Positions 52,082-63,167 of a stretch of DNA of 64,000 nt are shown here, piece by piece. The notes below the pieces were generated by a model, which made no database searches, had not been told where the DNA came from, and saw only the letters and a program-made list of their open reading frames with translations. The stretch comes from Raffaelea ambrosiae (taxonomy: Eukaryota > Ascomycota > Sordariomycetes > Ophiostomatales > Ophiostomataceae). Position numbers and translations under genes: made by a program. The stretch spans positions 938,733 to 1,002,732 of the forward strand of contig PCDI01000004.1 in the NCBI GenBank assembly GCA_002778195.1. Reading direction: 5' to 3'. The first letter of the stretch is position 1, and the number at the start of each line of letters is the position of its first letter.

Positions 52082-52909
52082 CTATGAAAGACCAAACGCC
52101 TTCTTGGCCGTCGTCCAGTAGTCTTTCCGATTCTGGGTCATGGTCGTGTGTACACAATCTACAATGTACGCCGTAAAGCCGTCTTCGCTGCCTGTGGCCA
52201 GCTGGCTCCGCACGTCGGTCGTGCACTGCGTCGACAGGTACCACGGTGCGGTGGCGAAATTGTACGCGTCCTGCGTCACCAGATCCAGCACCTTGTCGGG
52301 GTCCCCGTTGGCGGCCGCTATGTCTGCCGCCAGCGCCGGGATGGACGTGCCGAATTCCTCGTTGAACTGCAGATGCTGCATGTTGCTGGTGCCCTGCCCG
52401 CTTTCCGCGCCACGGCGGGACTTGAGCTGACCCGTCTCGAGGGCCACCAGGGCCAGCATGGCGGCCATGGACGCGTAGTCGTAGATCCCGTACTGCTGGA
52501 AGGCGTCGATGAAGTAGGGCGCCGCCTGGACGTTGGTGGCGCACTGGGAATCGGCACCGGTGCAGCTGCCCGACGTGGGCATGATCTCGAGGATGATGTC
52601 GGCGGCTGATTTGGGGGCCGCGTCGTCGCTGTCGCGCTTGCTGTTGTGGACAAAATGACGCCGCTGGCTGCGGCTGCCATGGAAGGAGCCGCCGTTCGGG
52701 ACGACCTCCGCGTCCACATCCATATCGGGGGGCGGGATGAAGGTGACGTTCTCGATGCTGAGAGGGGGCATAGCAATGCTCGGATCGGGGGACGGATCCG
52801 GGATGGGACTCGCAGCAGCAAGGATGTGGCTGCTGCTCGACAACAAGGACGAGAGGAAGAACGAGGAGGCCGTCAGAAAGAGGCGCGAGCCTGGAGGAGA
52901 GCGAGCCAT
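52082..52909 (-). CDS. Secreted protein with lysozyme-like signature, unknown function
   Basis: Single exon, 275 residues. The N-terminus (RLFLTASSFFLSSLLSSSSH, ILAAAS) looks like a signal peptide with a short basic start. A Lys-Arg at 91-92 before DSDDA suggests a propeptide processed by a Kex2-type protease. The conserved core from about 100 to 275 is mainly helical, with four Cys (115, 123 and two later). ASMAAMLALVALETGQLKSR followed by GQGTSNMQHL resembles the helix carrying the catalytic Glu and the GRGxxQ-type loop of GH19/lysozyme-like enzymes, with Glu158 as candidate acid. That link is my inference. Similar proteins of unknown function occur in filamentous fungi. Neighbouring CBM18 and multicopper-oxidase genes are also extracellular. 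Confidence 0.75.
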   Translation of the reverse strand: MARSPPGSRLFLTASSFFLSSLLSSSSHILAAASPIPDPSPDPSIAMPPLSIENVTFIPPPDMDVDAEVVPNGGSFHGSRSQRRHFVHNSKRDSDDAAPKSAADIILEIMPTSGSCTGADSQCATNVQAAPYFIDAFQQYGIYDYASMAAMLALVALETGQLKSRRGAESGQGTSNMQHLQFNEEFGTSIPALAADIAAANGDPDKVLDLVTQDAYNFATAPWYLSTQCTTDVRSQLATGSEDGFTAYIVDCVHTTMTQNRKDYWTTAKKAFGLS

Positions 52910-55505
52910 TTTTTTTGCAGAATGAAGTTTTTCTTGTTAAAAAAGGAGAGTTGTCGGAAGCCAACGAGTATCAAGAATGATCGACTGGGTTGATCGAGTC
53001 GAGAGATTAGGCCACGAGGATGCTGGACGGGCAACTGGTATAAGAATGAAAAAAATAAAGGATGGGCTTGGAATCCGGACCAACAGAAGAGAAAAAAAGG
53101 GGGACGGGAACACCAGACGAGTGCGAGAAGCGAGTTCCGGTAGAGATATAAGCGCCAGAGCGATGCAGGGCGACTGGGATGCGACTGGGGGGAGTTGAGG
53201 ATGCAAGATATTCGGGGTTGGTGTAACCAGTTTTAGGGAGGCCGTGAAGTGCCGTGTATGGAATAAATGACTGATATCGTGGAACAGACAGTAACAAGGT
53301 CAATGGCAAGCCAGACCAGCGGCTTTTGAGTGACGCAGCCTTGCAACGATGGTGTTTGAGAAAAGAAGACAAGGAAACAAAAGAGTGAAAAGGTAGAACA
53401 GAGAGCGTGTGAAGCAGAGAAAGAATGGAAACCAGAAGAGAAGAAAAGAAAAGAAGTGTCTATGCACCGGTATTCATGCTGAAAGAAACAAGAACAAACG
53501 AGGTACAGGCGAGGTAGTTATATATCAGACCAGCTAAGACGACGCCAGGCAGAAACAAGAAGAGTATAATGGAGTGAAAGGGGCAAATAATAGGAGCATT
53601 GAAGAAGAGGCAAAGAGGGGGAAGAGGGGGGGGCACGTTCCGAGAAGAGAAAAGGGGAGACGTCCGGATGGATCACGAGTGGGTAGGCTGTACTCGTAGG
53701 AAGAGGTACTGTCTTATGCTTGCCCTGGGCTGCCAGGCAGATCACATCCCCGTTGTTTTGTCAAATAAGCTTTTTTTGTTTCTTGTTTTCTTTCTCCCCA
53801 CTCAGGAGAGAACGGATTCGTTCCTCTGACAAACGAGAAGAAAGGCGAGTCGCTGCTCTCCTTTCTTTTCCTTCGACTTTTGCGGCTCGGCTTTGTAGCT
53901 TGTGCTCTTTGGTCGAGAAGGATGTCAAAAAGCGTCCTGCTTTGTACAATGACGTCCCATGGACAATACACAATGGAGCGGGCTCCCTCTTTTTGCCCTT
54001 CCTTGTTCGCCAACTGCAAATCCTGCCAGATGGGCCCAGTGGACAAACAAGTGTGCAGGCAGCCGGAGACCGCTTTGTGAAACAAACAAACAGGAACCAC
54101 GCATAGTGACCTACTCTAAAGAACAAAGAAAAAAGGGGGGTTGCCTTGTTGGTGCCGGGGTCTATTGGCGAGCACGGCAAGGTCGCAGAAACGCCCTTTG
54201 CCGGCGGCCATCGGAGCTTTTTTTTTTTTTGAAACATGCAGGAAGCTTCGAATCTCCATCCAGACTCAACAAAGAGGAAGGTGGACAAGCTGGCAGGCAG
54301 CCAATCGGTGGCCGTTGTCCGCCTCTCCTGAGGAGGCCCCCAAAAAGCTTGGTTTGGAAAACACGGGGCAGCCAGGCCAAGGAGCGCTCTGATTGGCTGC
54401 CGTCAAGTCTCACCAGACGGTGGGCTACAAGGGGATCGGCGATCCGCCAAAAAAAGGGTCGCCTCCCTGCAGAAGAGATGCAGGCCTCTCTCTCTCTCTG
54501 CCTGCCAGCCCGCGACACTGCCTGTCAAATTCTGTCGTTGTTTTTTTGTGCGTGTTTTTACGCGTTGGCAAAACCGTTCATGCACAGTCAGACACGGTGT
54601 GACCCGGCCTGTTGGACGTTTCATCTTGACAAGGGAGCTCTCCAATCTTTTCCCCTTCTGTACGTACGCCTCTGTCCGCCCCGAGCTACCACGGTAGGCA
54701 ACTCTTGACAGGGACCGCACGTCCAATATGTCCGTCTCGTTCTTTGTCCGGATCATACGTTCATCCTGTGAGAGCGGACGAGAGAGCACGCGACCTTGCA
54801 ACCTGAGGAGACAGCACTTTAGAGTATTGCCATGCCCGCCACCAGGCTATTGGCCGAGCATGGCCAGACTTGCCGACAGGACGTAGACTTGAGTTCCAGT
54901 TTTTCAAGGTTAAAGTTGTGCATCTTGCTGCTCATCAGTTGCCTATCTTTCGGTGGTTGATGTACAGTGTGATGCAGACAGTGTTTCTGCTACTTCACAC
55001 TCACACTAGCCTCCTTCCCTTCTGGTCAACCTCCGCTTGGTCTTGTATAAAGCCAGCCAACCAGAGCATCGCATGCCCGCACGCACGATGCGCCGCTACG
55101 CAGACCTCTTTCTCCTCTCTTGTCTCCGTCCAATGGCGGCCACCCCAATTACTCGTAGCCACCTTGCCCTCCCATATTTTGACAAAAGTAACGTATAACC
55201 ACCATGCAGTGGGATAGAAGTCGTTAGAGTGATCGGCACAGCGGTCCAGCCCACTGGCCTTCGGTCAACCAACTGGGCCAGCCTGCGTCTCTTTCATTCT
55301 TCGCTTGGCTTTTCAAAGAGAGCGGCCGACATAGCTTCTTTCTGTCTACACAACCAAGTGATGCCCTCCCGTTTGTGCCCATCGTGAGTTCCCCAAGGGC
55401 CCTGCCAAGAGAGGGAACGAGCCTCCCAGACGACAATGCGCCACAGTCGTATGCAGTAGATTGTACCGAGCGCGCGAGAGAAACACCCCCACCCCCTCCC
55501 CAGCT
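52910..55505. promoter_or_regulatory. Divergent spacer before the multicopper oxidase
   Basis: 2.6 kb between two divergent start codons without a supported gene. It includes purine-rich sequence at 53400-53460 and 53590-53660, a CT dinucleotide run at about 54488-54502, and poly-T at 54223-54234. Plus-strand frame 53959-54708 has no family resemblance. Confidence 0.35.
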
Positions 55506-57803
55506 ATGGCATCGGGAGCATCATCAGCAGCTGCGGCACCCTTGTTGTCTGAGCGGAGCTCCTCCTCCTCTGACGACGGCGACAACATCTCGGCCGAGCA
55601 GTCGCGACGGCTCCTCGCTGGCGGGCTGGACGATGTAGAGCGCGTTGGTGCAGGGAAGCGCCGCCGGTTGCCATCGTGGCTCCGGAGCTGCGTCTTCGCC
55701 GTGGCCGCCGTGGCCGGCCTGCTCAGTCTTTTGCTTCTCCTCAAGCTGTCGCTCCTGGACACTACCACACCGGTCGCTCATTCGTCGGTGACGCCGCCCA
55801 CGACATCTTCAAGGCCTGTTGCGCCTCCGCCAACACCCGATCCTACTCCGGAGCCGACTCCGGAAACGAGCCCCGCCACGGGCGCAGACACGGATGCCGA
55901 CGCCTCCTCGTTCCGCCGCCCCGACTCGGACTACATCCTGGACCCCAGCTGGGACTTCCATGCGCCGCCGACCGTGCGCGAGTACAACTGGGTCATCCAG
56001 AACATCGAGGCCAACCCGGACGGCGTGTACCGGCTCCTGACGACCATCAACGGCAAGTTCCCCGGCGAGATGATCCGCTGCAACGAGGGCGACACCATTG
56101 TCGTCAATGTCGAGAACCGGGCCGTCAACGCGACGTCGCTGCACTGGCACGGCCTCTTCCAGAACGGCACGAACCACATGGACGGCACGCCGGGCGCCAC
56201 GCAGTGTCCCATTGCGCCGGGCCGCTCGTTTCGCTATGCGTTCACCGTCAAGGGACAGGCAGGAACGTGTACGTACTTGGCACACATCTTCTGTGGCGTC
56301 TCCACCCCGTGTCTAACAAATGCAGACTTCTACCATGGCCACCAAGGCGCAGAGGCCCTGGACGGCCTGGTCGGCCCCTTGATCGTCCACGCCCCGGACG
56401 AGGCCAAGAACCAGCTGCTGCCCTACGAGACCGACCGCGTCGTCCTCGTCCAGGACTGGTACCACGACCTCTCGGGCGCCCTGCTCATCGCGGCCCTCGA
56501 GTCCGGCAGCGAGAGCCCGCCCATGCCCAACGGCGCCCTCATCAACGGCGCCAACGTGGTCGACTGCGACCTGCACCCGGACCGCCGCTGCGACAATAGC
56601 ACCGCCCGCCTCCCGGCCTTTGACCTGGCGCCCCGCGCGGGCCACCGCCTGCGCTTCATCAATGTCGGCGGCTTCGCCTGGCTCGAGGTCACCGTCGACC
56701 GCCACCACAACCTGCCCATCACTGAGATCGACGGCGTCGCCATTGAGCCCTCGTCCGAGCGGAGCCTGCTCCTGGCCCCCGGGCAGCGCTACAGCGTGGT
56801 CCTGACGGCCAACGAGACCAGCACCGACAACGACAGCAGCGAGGAGGGAGACGCCTTTTGGATGCGCGCGCGCATCTGCACCCACTGCTTCTCCGAGTAT
56901 GCCCTGGCCGGCAAAGACAAGCCGTTTGCCCTGGGCGTGGTACGGTACACGACCCCCGGCGAAGACTCCAAGTCGTCGTCGTCGTCCTCGTCGTCCTCCT
57001 CCTCCTCCGCGGCGTCGTCCCTCCGCCTCCCGACGACCGACAACGACAGCGGCGCCTACATTGTCGTCTGCCGCGACATGCACACGCGCCCCTACCGGCC
57101 CGTGCCACCCCAGCCCGCGCCCGCGTACGCCGACCACGCCTACTACTTCCGCGTCAACCTCGAGATCGGCCCCTGGCGCCTCCAGCGCGGCGTCTTCAAC
57201 CAGTCGTCCTACCGCCCCAACCTCCAGGCGCCCGCCCTGCACCGCGCCATCGACGGCCTCCGCGCCGGCAACGCCGCGTTCCGCGAGCCGGTGGGCGTAA
57301 ACGACCAGGCGTTCGACGCCGTCTCCGAGCTCGTCCTCAGCCACGCCGGCACGCCCGTCGTCGACCTGGTCCTGCAGAACATGGACGAGGGGAGCCACCC
57401 GCTGCACCTGCACGGGCACCAGATGTTCGTGCTGGGCGCCGGGCTGGGGTACTTCCCCGGGTACGCGGCGCTGGGGCTGCGGCCGGCGGGCCGAGGCCTG
57501 CTGGACCCGCGCAACGCCACCGTCCTGGCGAACCCCGTGCGGCGGGACGTGGCCACGGTCGAGGGGTTTGGGTGGACGGTGGTGCGGGTGGTGCTGGACA
57601 ACCCGGGCGTGTGGAAGTTCCACTGCCACATGATCTGGCACGGGGACGGCGGGATGGGGATGCTGCTGCTGTCGCGGACGGACCAGCTGGGCGACTGGGC
57701 GCTGCCGGAGGCGAACCGGGCGCTGTGTGCGGCGAGCAGCGAGGTGCTGGAGATGGGCGCCGCGCCCAAGGACAGCATCTGGTACGGGCACAAGGGGGAC
57801 TAG
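55506..57803 (+). CDS. Multicopper oxidase with N-terminal membrane anchor
   Basis: Exons 55506-56268 and 56326-57803 (57-nt intron, GTACGT..TGCAG) give 746 residues; splicing restores GTYFYHGHQG. There is no secretion signal at the start. A cytosolic Ser/Asp-rich tail of about 55 residues with KRRR precedes one hydrophobic segment (about 60-84), then a Pro/Thr linker to about 125, so a type II membrane protein is likely. Three cupredoxin domains carry all copper motifs: HWHG (213-216), HGH (258-260), HPLHLHGH (612-619) and HCHMIWHGDGGM (687-698). The axial type-1 position is Met698, as in ascorbate oxidase and low-potential laccases. A poly-Ser loop lies at about 470-490. It oxidises phenols, ascorbate-like compounds or metal ions; which is unknown. 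Confidence 0.9.
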   Translation: MASGASSAAAAPLLSERSSSSSDDGDNISAEQSRRLLAGGLDDVERVGAGKRRRLPSWLRSCVFAVAAVAGLLSLLLLLKLSLLDTTTPVAHSSVTPPTTSSRPVAPPPTPDPTPEPTPETSPATGADTDADASSFRRPDSDYILDPSWDFHAPPTVREYNWVIQNIEANPDGVYRLLTTINGKFPGEMIRCNEGDTIVVNVENRAVNATSLHWHGLFQNGTNHMDGTPGATQCPIAPGRSFRYAFTVKGQAGTCTYLAHIFCGVSTPCLTNADFYHGHQGAEALDGLVGPLIVHAPDEAKNQLLPYETDRVVLVQDWYHDLSGALLIAALESGSESPPMPNGALINGANVVDCDLHPDRRCDNSTARLPAFDLAPRAGHRLRFINVGGFAWLEVTVDRHHNLPITEIDGVAIEPSSERSLLLAPGQRYSVVLTANETSTDNDSSEEGDAFWMRARICTHCFSEYALAGKDKPFALGVVRYTTPGEDSKSSSSSSSSSSSSAASSLRLPTTDNDSGAYIVVCRDMHTRPYRPVPPQPAPAYADHAYYFRVNLEIGPWRLQRGVFNQSSYRPNLQAPALHRAIDGLRAGNAAFREPVGVNDQAFDAVSELVLSHAGTPVVDLVLQNMDEGSHPLHLHGHQMFVLGAGLGYFPGYAALGLRPAGRGLLDPRNATVLANPVRRDVATVEGFGWTVVRVVLDNPGVWKFHCHMIWHGDGGMGMLLLSRTDQLGDWALPEANRALCAASSEVLEMGAAPKDSIWYGHKGD

Positions 57804-57818
57804 GGGGGGGGGGGGGGG
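57803..57818 (+). repeat. Poly-G run fused to the stop codon of the oxidase gene
   Basis: The stop TAG is followed directly by G to position 57818, making 16 consecutive G including the stop's own G. Confidence 0.9.
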
Positions 57819-58606
57819 ATATCTCCTTCAGTATTGGGCGGGGATATAAACAAGATGCCTTTTGGAGATGCGATCTTCCTCACACGCATGTACATATCGT
57901 GAGGACGCGAAAATCTCTCCGTATATATATATATATATAACTACTTATAACGCCATGGCTTTCACGGACCAATCGTCATAAAAATAGTTTCAGATTATTA
58001 CACATCTTGCTACATCTACGGGCTGGTCAGCTAGAAGGAAAAGGAAAATCCCCAGCAGATAGTAAGCAAAAGGACCAGCAAGACACGACAAAAAAGGAAG
58101 GAGACATCCCAGTAACAAAAATCAAATGGTAGATCCATTGCCTCCCTGTAAAGGGGCCAGTATAAAACTCCGCGTCGCTACAAATCCGTTATTTTTTTTT
58201 CTGGTGTACTCATACGGTTCACCAGTGGGCGTTCTCGTACGCTCTTCTTTTATATCATCGGCCTACATCCTCGCTCTTGAATGTCCTCTCTCTCCTCTCT
58301 CCCTCGGGGACATTTATGGAGCAACTGGAGAGTATTCCCTAGGAGAAAGAGAGAAGCATCGCAAAGTGCCGTTGTCTCTCGAAACTGCGCCCGTCTTTTT
58401 TGCCATGTCTCTCTCTGCCTTTTTCGCTGCCCGTGTCGTTCCAGGTTGCGCACCCCGGGGTGTGTGTTCGTATATTGATGGTTTTTTTGTCTTGTGATCT
58501 TGTCGTCGGGTAGGTAGCAGTTGCTTATTGGTGGTGGTGGTGGTGGTGGTGGTGGCCATAGGTTTTCTTTGGTTTTTCGTGGTGGTTCTTTTTTTGCTTG
58601 TCTCGT
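57819..58606. other. Convergent spacer with microsatellites
   Basis: Between the oxidase and glutaredoxin genes. It contains a TA dinucleotide run (57922-57939) and a GGT trinucleotide run (58530-58555). No gene is supported. Confidence 0.5.
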
Positions 58607-59543
58607 TTAAGCTGCTGCTGCATCCGGCGCCTTGGCGACGCTGAACTCCTTGAAAAAGTCCTGGTCACCCTCGAGCTCTTCCTTGACCTTATAGAAGAGA
58701 AAGCAAGTTGCATTAGCCTGGTGAATAGGAAGACGACAACTGCAATGTACGTAAGGAGGCACCAGCACTTACAATATCCAGTCCGCCCACCAGCTCGCCC
58801 TTCATCCACAGCTGCGGGTATGTCGGCCAGTCGGCAAACTCCTTCAGGCCCTGGCGCACCTCGTCGTCGGCCAGGATGTTGAAAAACCCATACTTGACGC
58901 CGTGCTCCCGCAGAATGCCCACCAGCTGCCGCGAAAAGCCACACCGCGGCTCGCCGGGCGTGCCCTTCATGAACAGCATCACCGGCGCCGCCTTGACCAG
59001 GTCGCCCAGCCGCTTGAAGAGCTCCTCCTTGGCCTTGACCGGGTCTTCCTCGGCCGCCGCTATTGGCGCCGCCACCGATGCGCCTCCGTTGGTCGTGCCC
59101 TTCGCCGCAGCTGCCGCTGCTGCTGCGCCGTTCAGTCCTGTGGCGCTCCCGTTGCTGCTGCTGCTGCCAACGCCCACAGTTGCGCTCGCCAGCGTCGGCG
59201 ACGTCTTGGCGTGTGTCTCGATGGCGGCGCGCACTTTGACGGCGCTGCTGCCGCTGACCGTCTCCAGCACCTGGCCCCCGCGCACCAGCACCAAGAACGG
59301 CACCGCCGTGACGTCGTACTGCTCGCTGATGTCGCTGAGGTCTTCGGCATTCAAGGACACCCACGACGTGGCGGCGGGGTCGGGCGGGTACTCGTCGGCG
59401 AGGGCCTGCAGGACGGTGGCCATTTGCGCGCAGGGCGCCGCCCAGGGAGCATGGAAGGAGATGATGAGGAGGGTGGTGGGCGTGACAGAGCGGACGTGGG
59501 CATCCCACTCGTCGACGGACTTGATTTCGCGAATCTTGGACAT
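58607..59543 (-). CDS. Monothiol CGFS glutaredoxin, Grx3/Grx4 type
   Basis: Minus-strand exons 58773-59543 and 58607-58687 (85-nt intron) give 283 residues. The C-terminal exon completes the glutaredoxin fold with VKEELEGDQDFFKEF; reading through the intron would replace it. Residues 1-115 are a thioredoxin-like domain with WAAPC (34-38), where only one Cys of the usual CxxC remains. An Ala/Gly/Ser linker (about 120-165) leads to the glutaredoxin domain with KGTPGEPRCGFS (Cys201-Ser204) and the glutathione-binding WPTYPQLW and GGLDI. Grx3/4 proteins bind a bridging 2Fe-2S cluster with glutathione and control cytosolic and nuclear iron use, in fungi through iron regulators. The stop is at 58607. 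A CCA trinucleotide run lies just before the start codon. Confidence 0.93.
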
Positions 59544-62500
59544 GGTTGTGGTTGGTGGTGGTGGTGGTGGTGGTGATGAGGTGTGAGTCGATGTGCCAGA
59601 GAAAGAGGGGGAGGGGAAACCCGGAAAAGAGGAAGTACGAGTATTAGGAGGAGAGAAACAGTGGGAGAGCGAGGGAGAGAGAGGATAAGAGATAAAGACG
59701 AGGCTTGGAGGGGAGGAACACACAAGAGTCAAGCAGTTTGTCGTCGTGTTGCTGTTGTTGTATGGCGTCTTCTCGCAGACGGAGTCGGGTTCACGAAATC
59801 ACAAAATCGCAGTGACAAAAAACGGATCACCAATGCGCTGACATATCTGAATTGCCTCTCCGATGAACGGCTTTCTGATTCTGCCCCGTTGCGCCCAACC
59901 TGGCAGAAAAAAATTAGGAAGGAGCGCCCATAGGGACCCCACGGTTGCCCAGAAGTGGAGAAATCTACGCAAAAAGAGGAGCACCTCATTGGGCCTGTCC
60001 GACGTCGCGCCATTTGGGCAGCTTGTGTCATTCAACCGAATCGGACAACTAAATATTTTCTTATAAGATATGTAACTATACAATATTGTGGTTTTATGCA
60101 ATAAGGCGGTCCTTTAAGCTACGAGGAAGCCAAATGTTGAGCGACCCAATTTTCAATGTGCCCTTTCTTTCTCTTTACCTTGTTTCTGGCTCTCTTTTTC
60201 GTCGATCTCACTTTACGAGTACTCGAGCTCGTAAAACCTCCTGGTTTGACTGGCCCCCCCTGTTGCCCGCAAATATGTCACAGGGGTCGTCGCAGACCAG
60301 GAGGTAGGGTCCTCTTTCTCTCTCCACTGGCTGGTTGCAGCTGTGTGGTTCCACCACTACTCGTAGTTGTTTGGTTCCAGTAGAGAAAAAGGGTCGAAGC
60401 CACTACGGAATCCCCGTGGTTCGCTACAGAGCTAGCGTCTATTGGTCCTTTTCTGGGTCTCTTTGGTGCTATTTGGCTCTCCATGGTCCTTTTTTTTTTT
60501 CAGCCGCCCTTGCACACATTTCGATTTTCTTTTGATCGACTGGACCAGAGGAGCTTTGGTCGAAAACACGGCTGGCTGGTCGGCTGAGGCCATTCGCCAG
60601 CCCAACCACTTATAGACTGTGCAGCAGGATGCCTCTGGAATACCAGCGGCAGCAAGAGTTAAGAAGGAGGGCCCCTGGGCAGACGATGCACACACCAGAT
60701 CTACGAGTAGGGAAGCACACATGCAGACACTCACAAGAGAAGAAATAGTGGTCGGAGCCCCCGAGAACCCCGTGTCGTGTCTCAAGTGTCGCAGGGCAGC
60801 GGACCCTGACAGTCTTGGGATGATTGATTGGGCTTGTAGGATACTACTGGCAGTCCTGGCCGTCCCGGCCGTCCTGGCCGTCCTGGCCATCCTGGCCATC
60901 CTGGCTTTCCTGGCCCGTCCTGGGAAGGTTTCCGCAACTCCCGTCTGGTCGTCATACGTCACGACTGCCTTTGGTGGCTGACAGGTCTCCGCTTCTCTGT
61001 GCCCGCCTTTGTTCGCACGATTCGTGATCCATGTGATCGACATTGCGACCCTGTCATCGGGAGAGGTAACCAGCTGGGTGTATGTTGTGTTTGCGCATTG
61101 CGGTGCTTCAGCCTCCAACTACGCCACGCCCCCAGGGCTTCGTCATGGCGTCGCCACAGGTCCCTGCTCGTTTGGCAGGCGCAAACCAGCAACCTGGGGC
61201 GGCTAAAGCCGTAGGGACAGATCTCTTGGCTAAGCTTGGTCTCTGCTGTCCTGGCAGCCCTTGCTGTTCTAGAGGGTACACAGCCTCCCTCTCTCGCCTT
61301 CGACGGGAGCCCTGGAGCTAGCGGCAATGTGAATCATAATTTCTATATTTCATGTTTTCTTTTTTAGTGACGACTCCCCTCTTTTGGGGCGATCTGGATC
61401 GAGGACAAGCTTTCGGTTAAAAAAAAAATTTGCTGGGGCAGGGCAGACAAAGCAAGGCGAAGTATGGCGGCCACGGGGGAGGGAGGTAATAACTAGCTAG
61501 TTAGTTAGCATGTAGAAGAGGGCAGAAGACGGGAGAAGACGAGAACAGAGAAAGAAAAAGAAAAAGAAGGGCGGAAGAAGAAGTGTGGCAGAACCCATAA
61601 TGGTGTAGGAGGTCTTGTTCTTGTCCGAATGCGACAGGAATCCTGCTATCAATAAATCTGCACACTTATTAGTGAGCACACCCGCCGCCCAGCTTTGCCA
61701 TCTTGCGACAGGGTCGAGGTCAGGTGCAGGCCCGGTGTGCTCAGCCAAGGGTGTCGGGGCCGCGTAGGATGCGCCAGCCCAAGGAACCCACGCCAGCACC
61801 ACCTGGGATGCGCGCCTGCTGTCATAGGCTCAGAGGGCAGCAATGGTGGGCAGGTCGGCCGCTAAGCCTGCGCTTGAACGCCCCGGCATGGGGCTGGTGG
61901 TGGAGTGGATGGAGACCCATGCCGCTGTGCGCATGCAGCTCTAATCCTGTGTTTGGGCGAGGTGTGGCAGGAACGACCTTCCCCGAAGCGACTGCCCTCT
62001 CGGGAGTTGTGTTCCCGCTGCTGCGAACAGCAGGTGGCCGGTAAGACACCAAAAGCTGCAACTCTTGCATTGGCTGCGTCAATCGATATCTGTAGTAGTG
62101 GCTGTCCTGCCTTAAGATATCGTTCCTATTCCATGGGCCCTAACATCTCACTGTGCATACGCAGTATCGCAGGCGCATGCACTCGTCAGAAACGGTGGCT
62201 TGGGCAGGCAGGCCCGCCGCTGGGCAATGGCAGGAGATCGCAATGAATGACTCGCACAGGCCCGCGGAATACCGCCGGGGGTCCTTCCTGAAAGGCACTC
62301 CCTGGTCGTCCTTCCCTTGAGCGTCCTCGTGGTGCTCCCTCCCACCCTTCGCACTCTCCACAATTAAATTCCAGAGGCCGCCCCATATTTTCTCTTTCGT
62401 TTCCTTGTCTAGACACACACAAAACACTCCGCTCCGATCCTTACGCGGTCGGATTTACTCGTTGGAACATAGGCGCAGAGGGCCAAAAAATAATAGAGAG

Positions 62501-62827
62501 AGATAAAAAAGACAGCCAAACCAGCGCCAGAAATTTAAGAAAGGGACCCGCCCCTTGTTCCTTTTCTCCTCCCCCGTCCGCCTTCCCAATATTTCTTCTC
62601 CTCTCCCCCAACCTCACAACAACAACATTCAAATATCGCACGCCTCCTCACTTCCACCAATTCAACTCGGCTAACGATCTTCTTTCGCATCGACACTCAT
62701 TCAGCACAAGAACAGATCCCGTTTCGCGTTCTTGATTATTCTTGCCATTGCCCAAGCCGTCCTTATCTGACGCATCTCGACACCTTCGCTTCGCGCGCAA
62801 TCCCCGAATCCACCAAAACCCCCCAAA
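59544..62827. promoter_or_regulatory. Divergent spacer between glutaredoxin and CYSTM genes
   Basis: 3.3 kb without a supported gene. A GGT run (59552-59575; CCA in the sense of glutaredoxin) sits immediately upstream of its ATG. A 9-bp tandem repeat lies at 60853-60925. CT-rich sequence at 62560-62640 and 62655-62710 is probably the leader of the CYSTM gene. Short frames such as 60432-61118 minus are not convincing. Confidence 0.4.
60853..60925. repeat. 9-bp tandem repeat (GTCCTGGCC)
   Basis: About eight imperfect copies of GTCCTGGCC/ATCCTGGCC. Because nine is a multiple of three, frames across it look like repetitive peptides in both directions; these are not genes. Confidence 0.85.
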
Positions 62828-63167
62828 ATGTCCAACCAGGCCTATTACCAGCAGGGTCCCCCCCAGGGCTACCAGCAGGGTCCTCCTCAGGGCTACCCCC
62901 AATACCCTCCTCAGGTGTGTATTTGACTTTTTTTGTTTCTTGCTAATCATGGCCGCGCATTGTTCTGTCGCTAACATCTAATAGGCTTATGGCCAACCAC
63001 AGCAAGGCTACTACCCCCAGCAGGGCGGCATGCAGTACCAGCAGGCGCCGCCGCAGAAGAAGGGCGGCGGTGACGGCTGCCTGAAGGCCTGCCTGGGTAC
63101 TCTACTCTGCTGCTGCATCTGCGACGAGTCCATGGACTGCTGTATGGACTGCTGCGAGATGTGCTAA
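62828..63167 (+). CDS. CYSTM-type small Cys-rich tail-anchored protein
   Basis: Exons 62828-62914 and 62985-63167 (70-nt intron, GTGTGT..TAATAG) give 89 residues. The first half is a Gln/Tyr/Pro/Gly repeat (QGPPQGYQQGPPQGYPQYPP) and a second Gln-rich block. The C-terminus DGCLKACLGTLLCCCICDE.. ..DCCMDCCEMC is the cysteine-rich transmembrane module (CYSTM) found in small stress-related eukaryotic proteins. They are thought to insert or be lipidated at membranes through the Cys-rich tail and are linked to stress and metal tolerance. The start is the only reasonable ATG and the leader is CT-rich. It is easily missed because of its size. Confidence 0.9.

Noticed and set aside
56313..57791. 492-codon minus-strand open frame
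   Set aside because: Shadow of the multicopper oxidase, whose copper motifs fix the plus strand as coding.
60432..61118. Frame containing repeated Ala-Arg-Thr segments
   Set aside because: Created by a 9-bp tandem repeat; no family resemblance.
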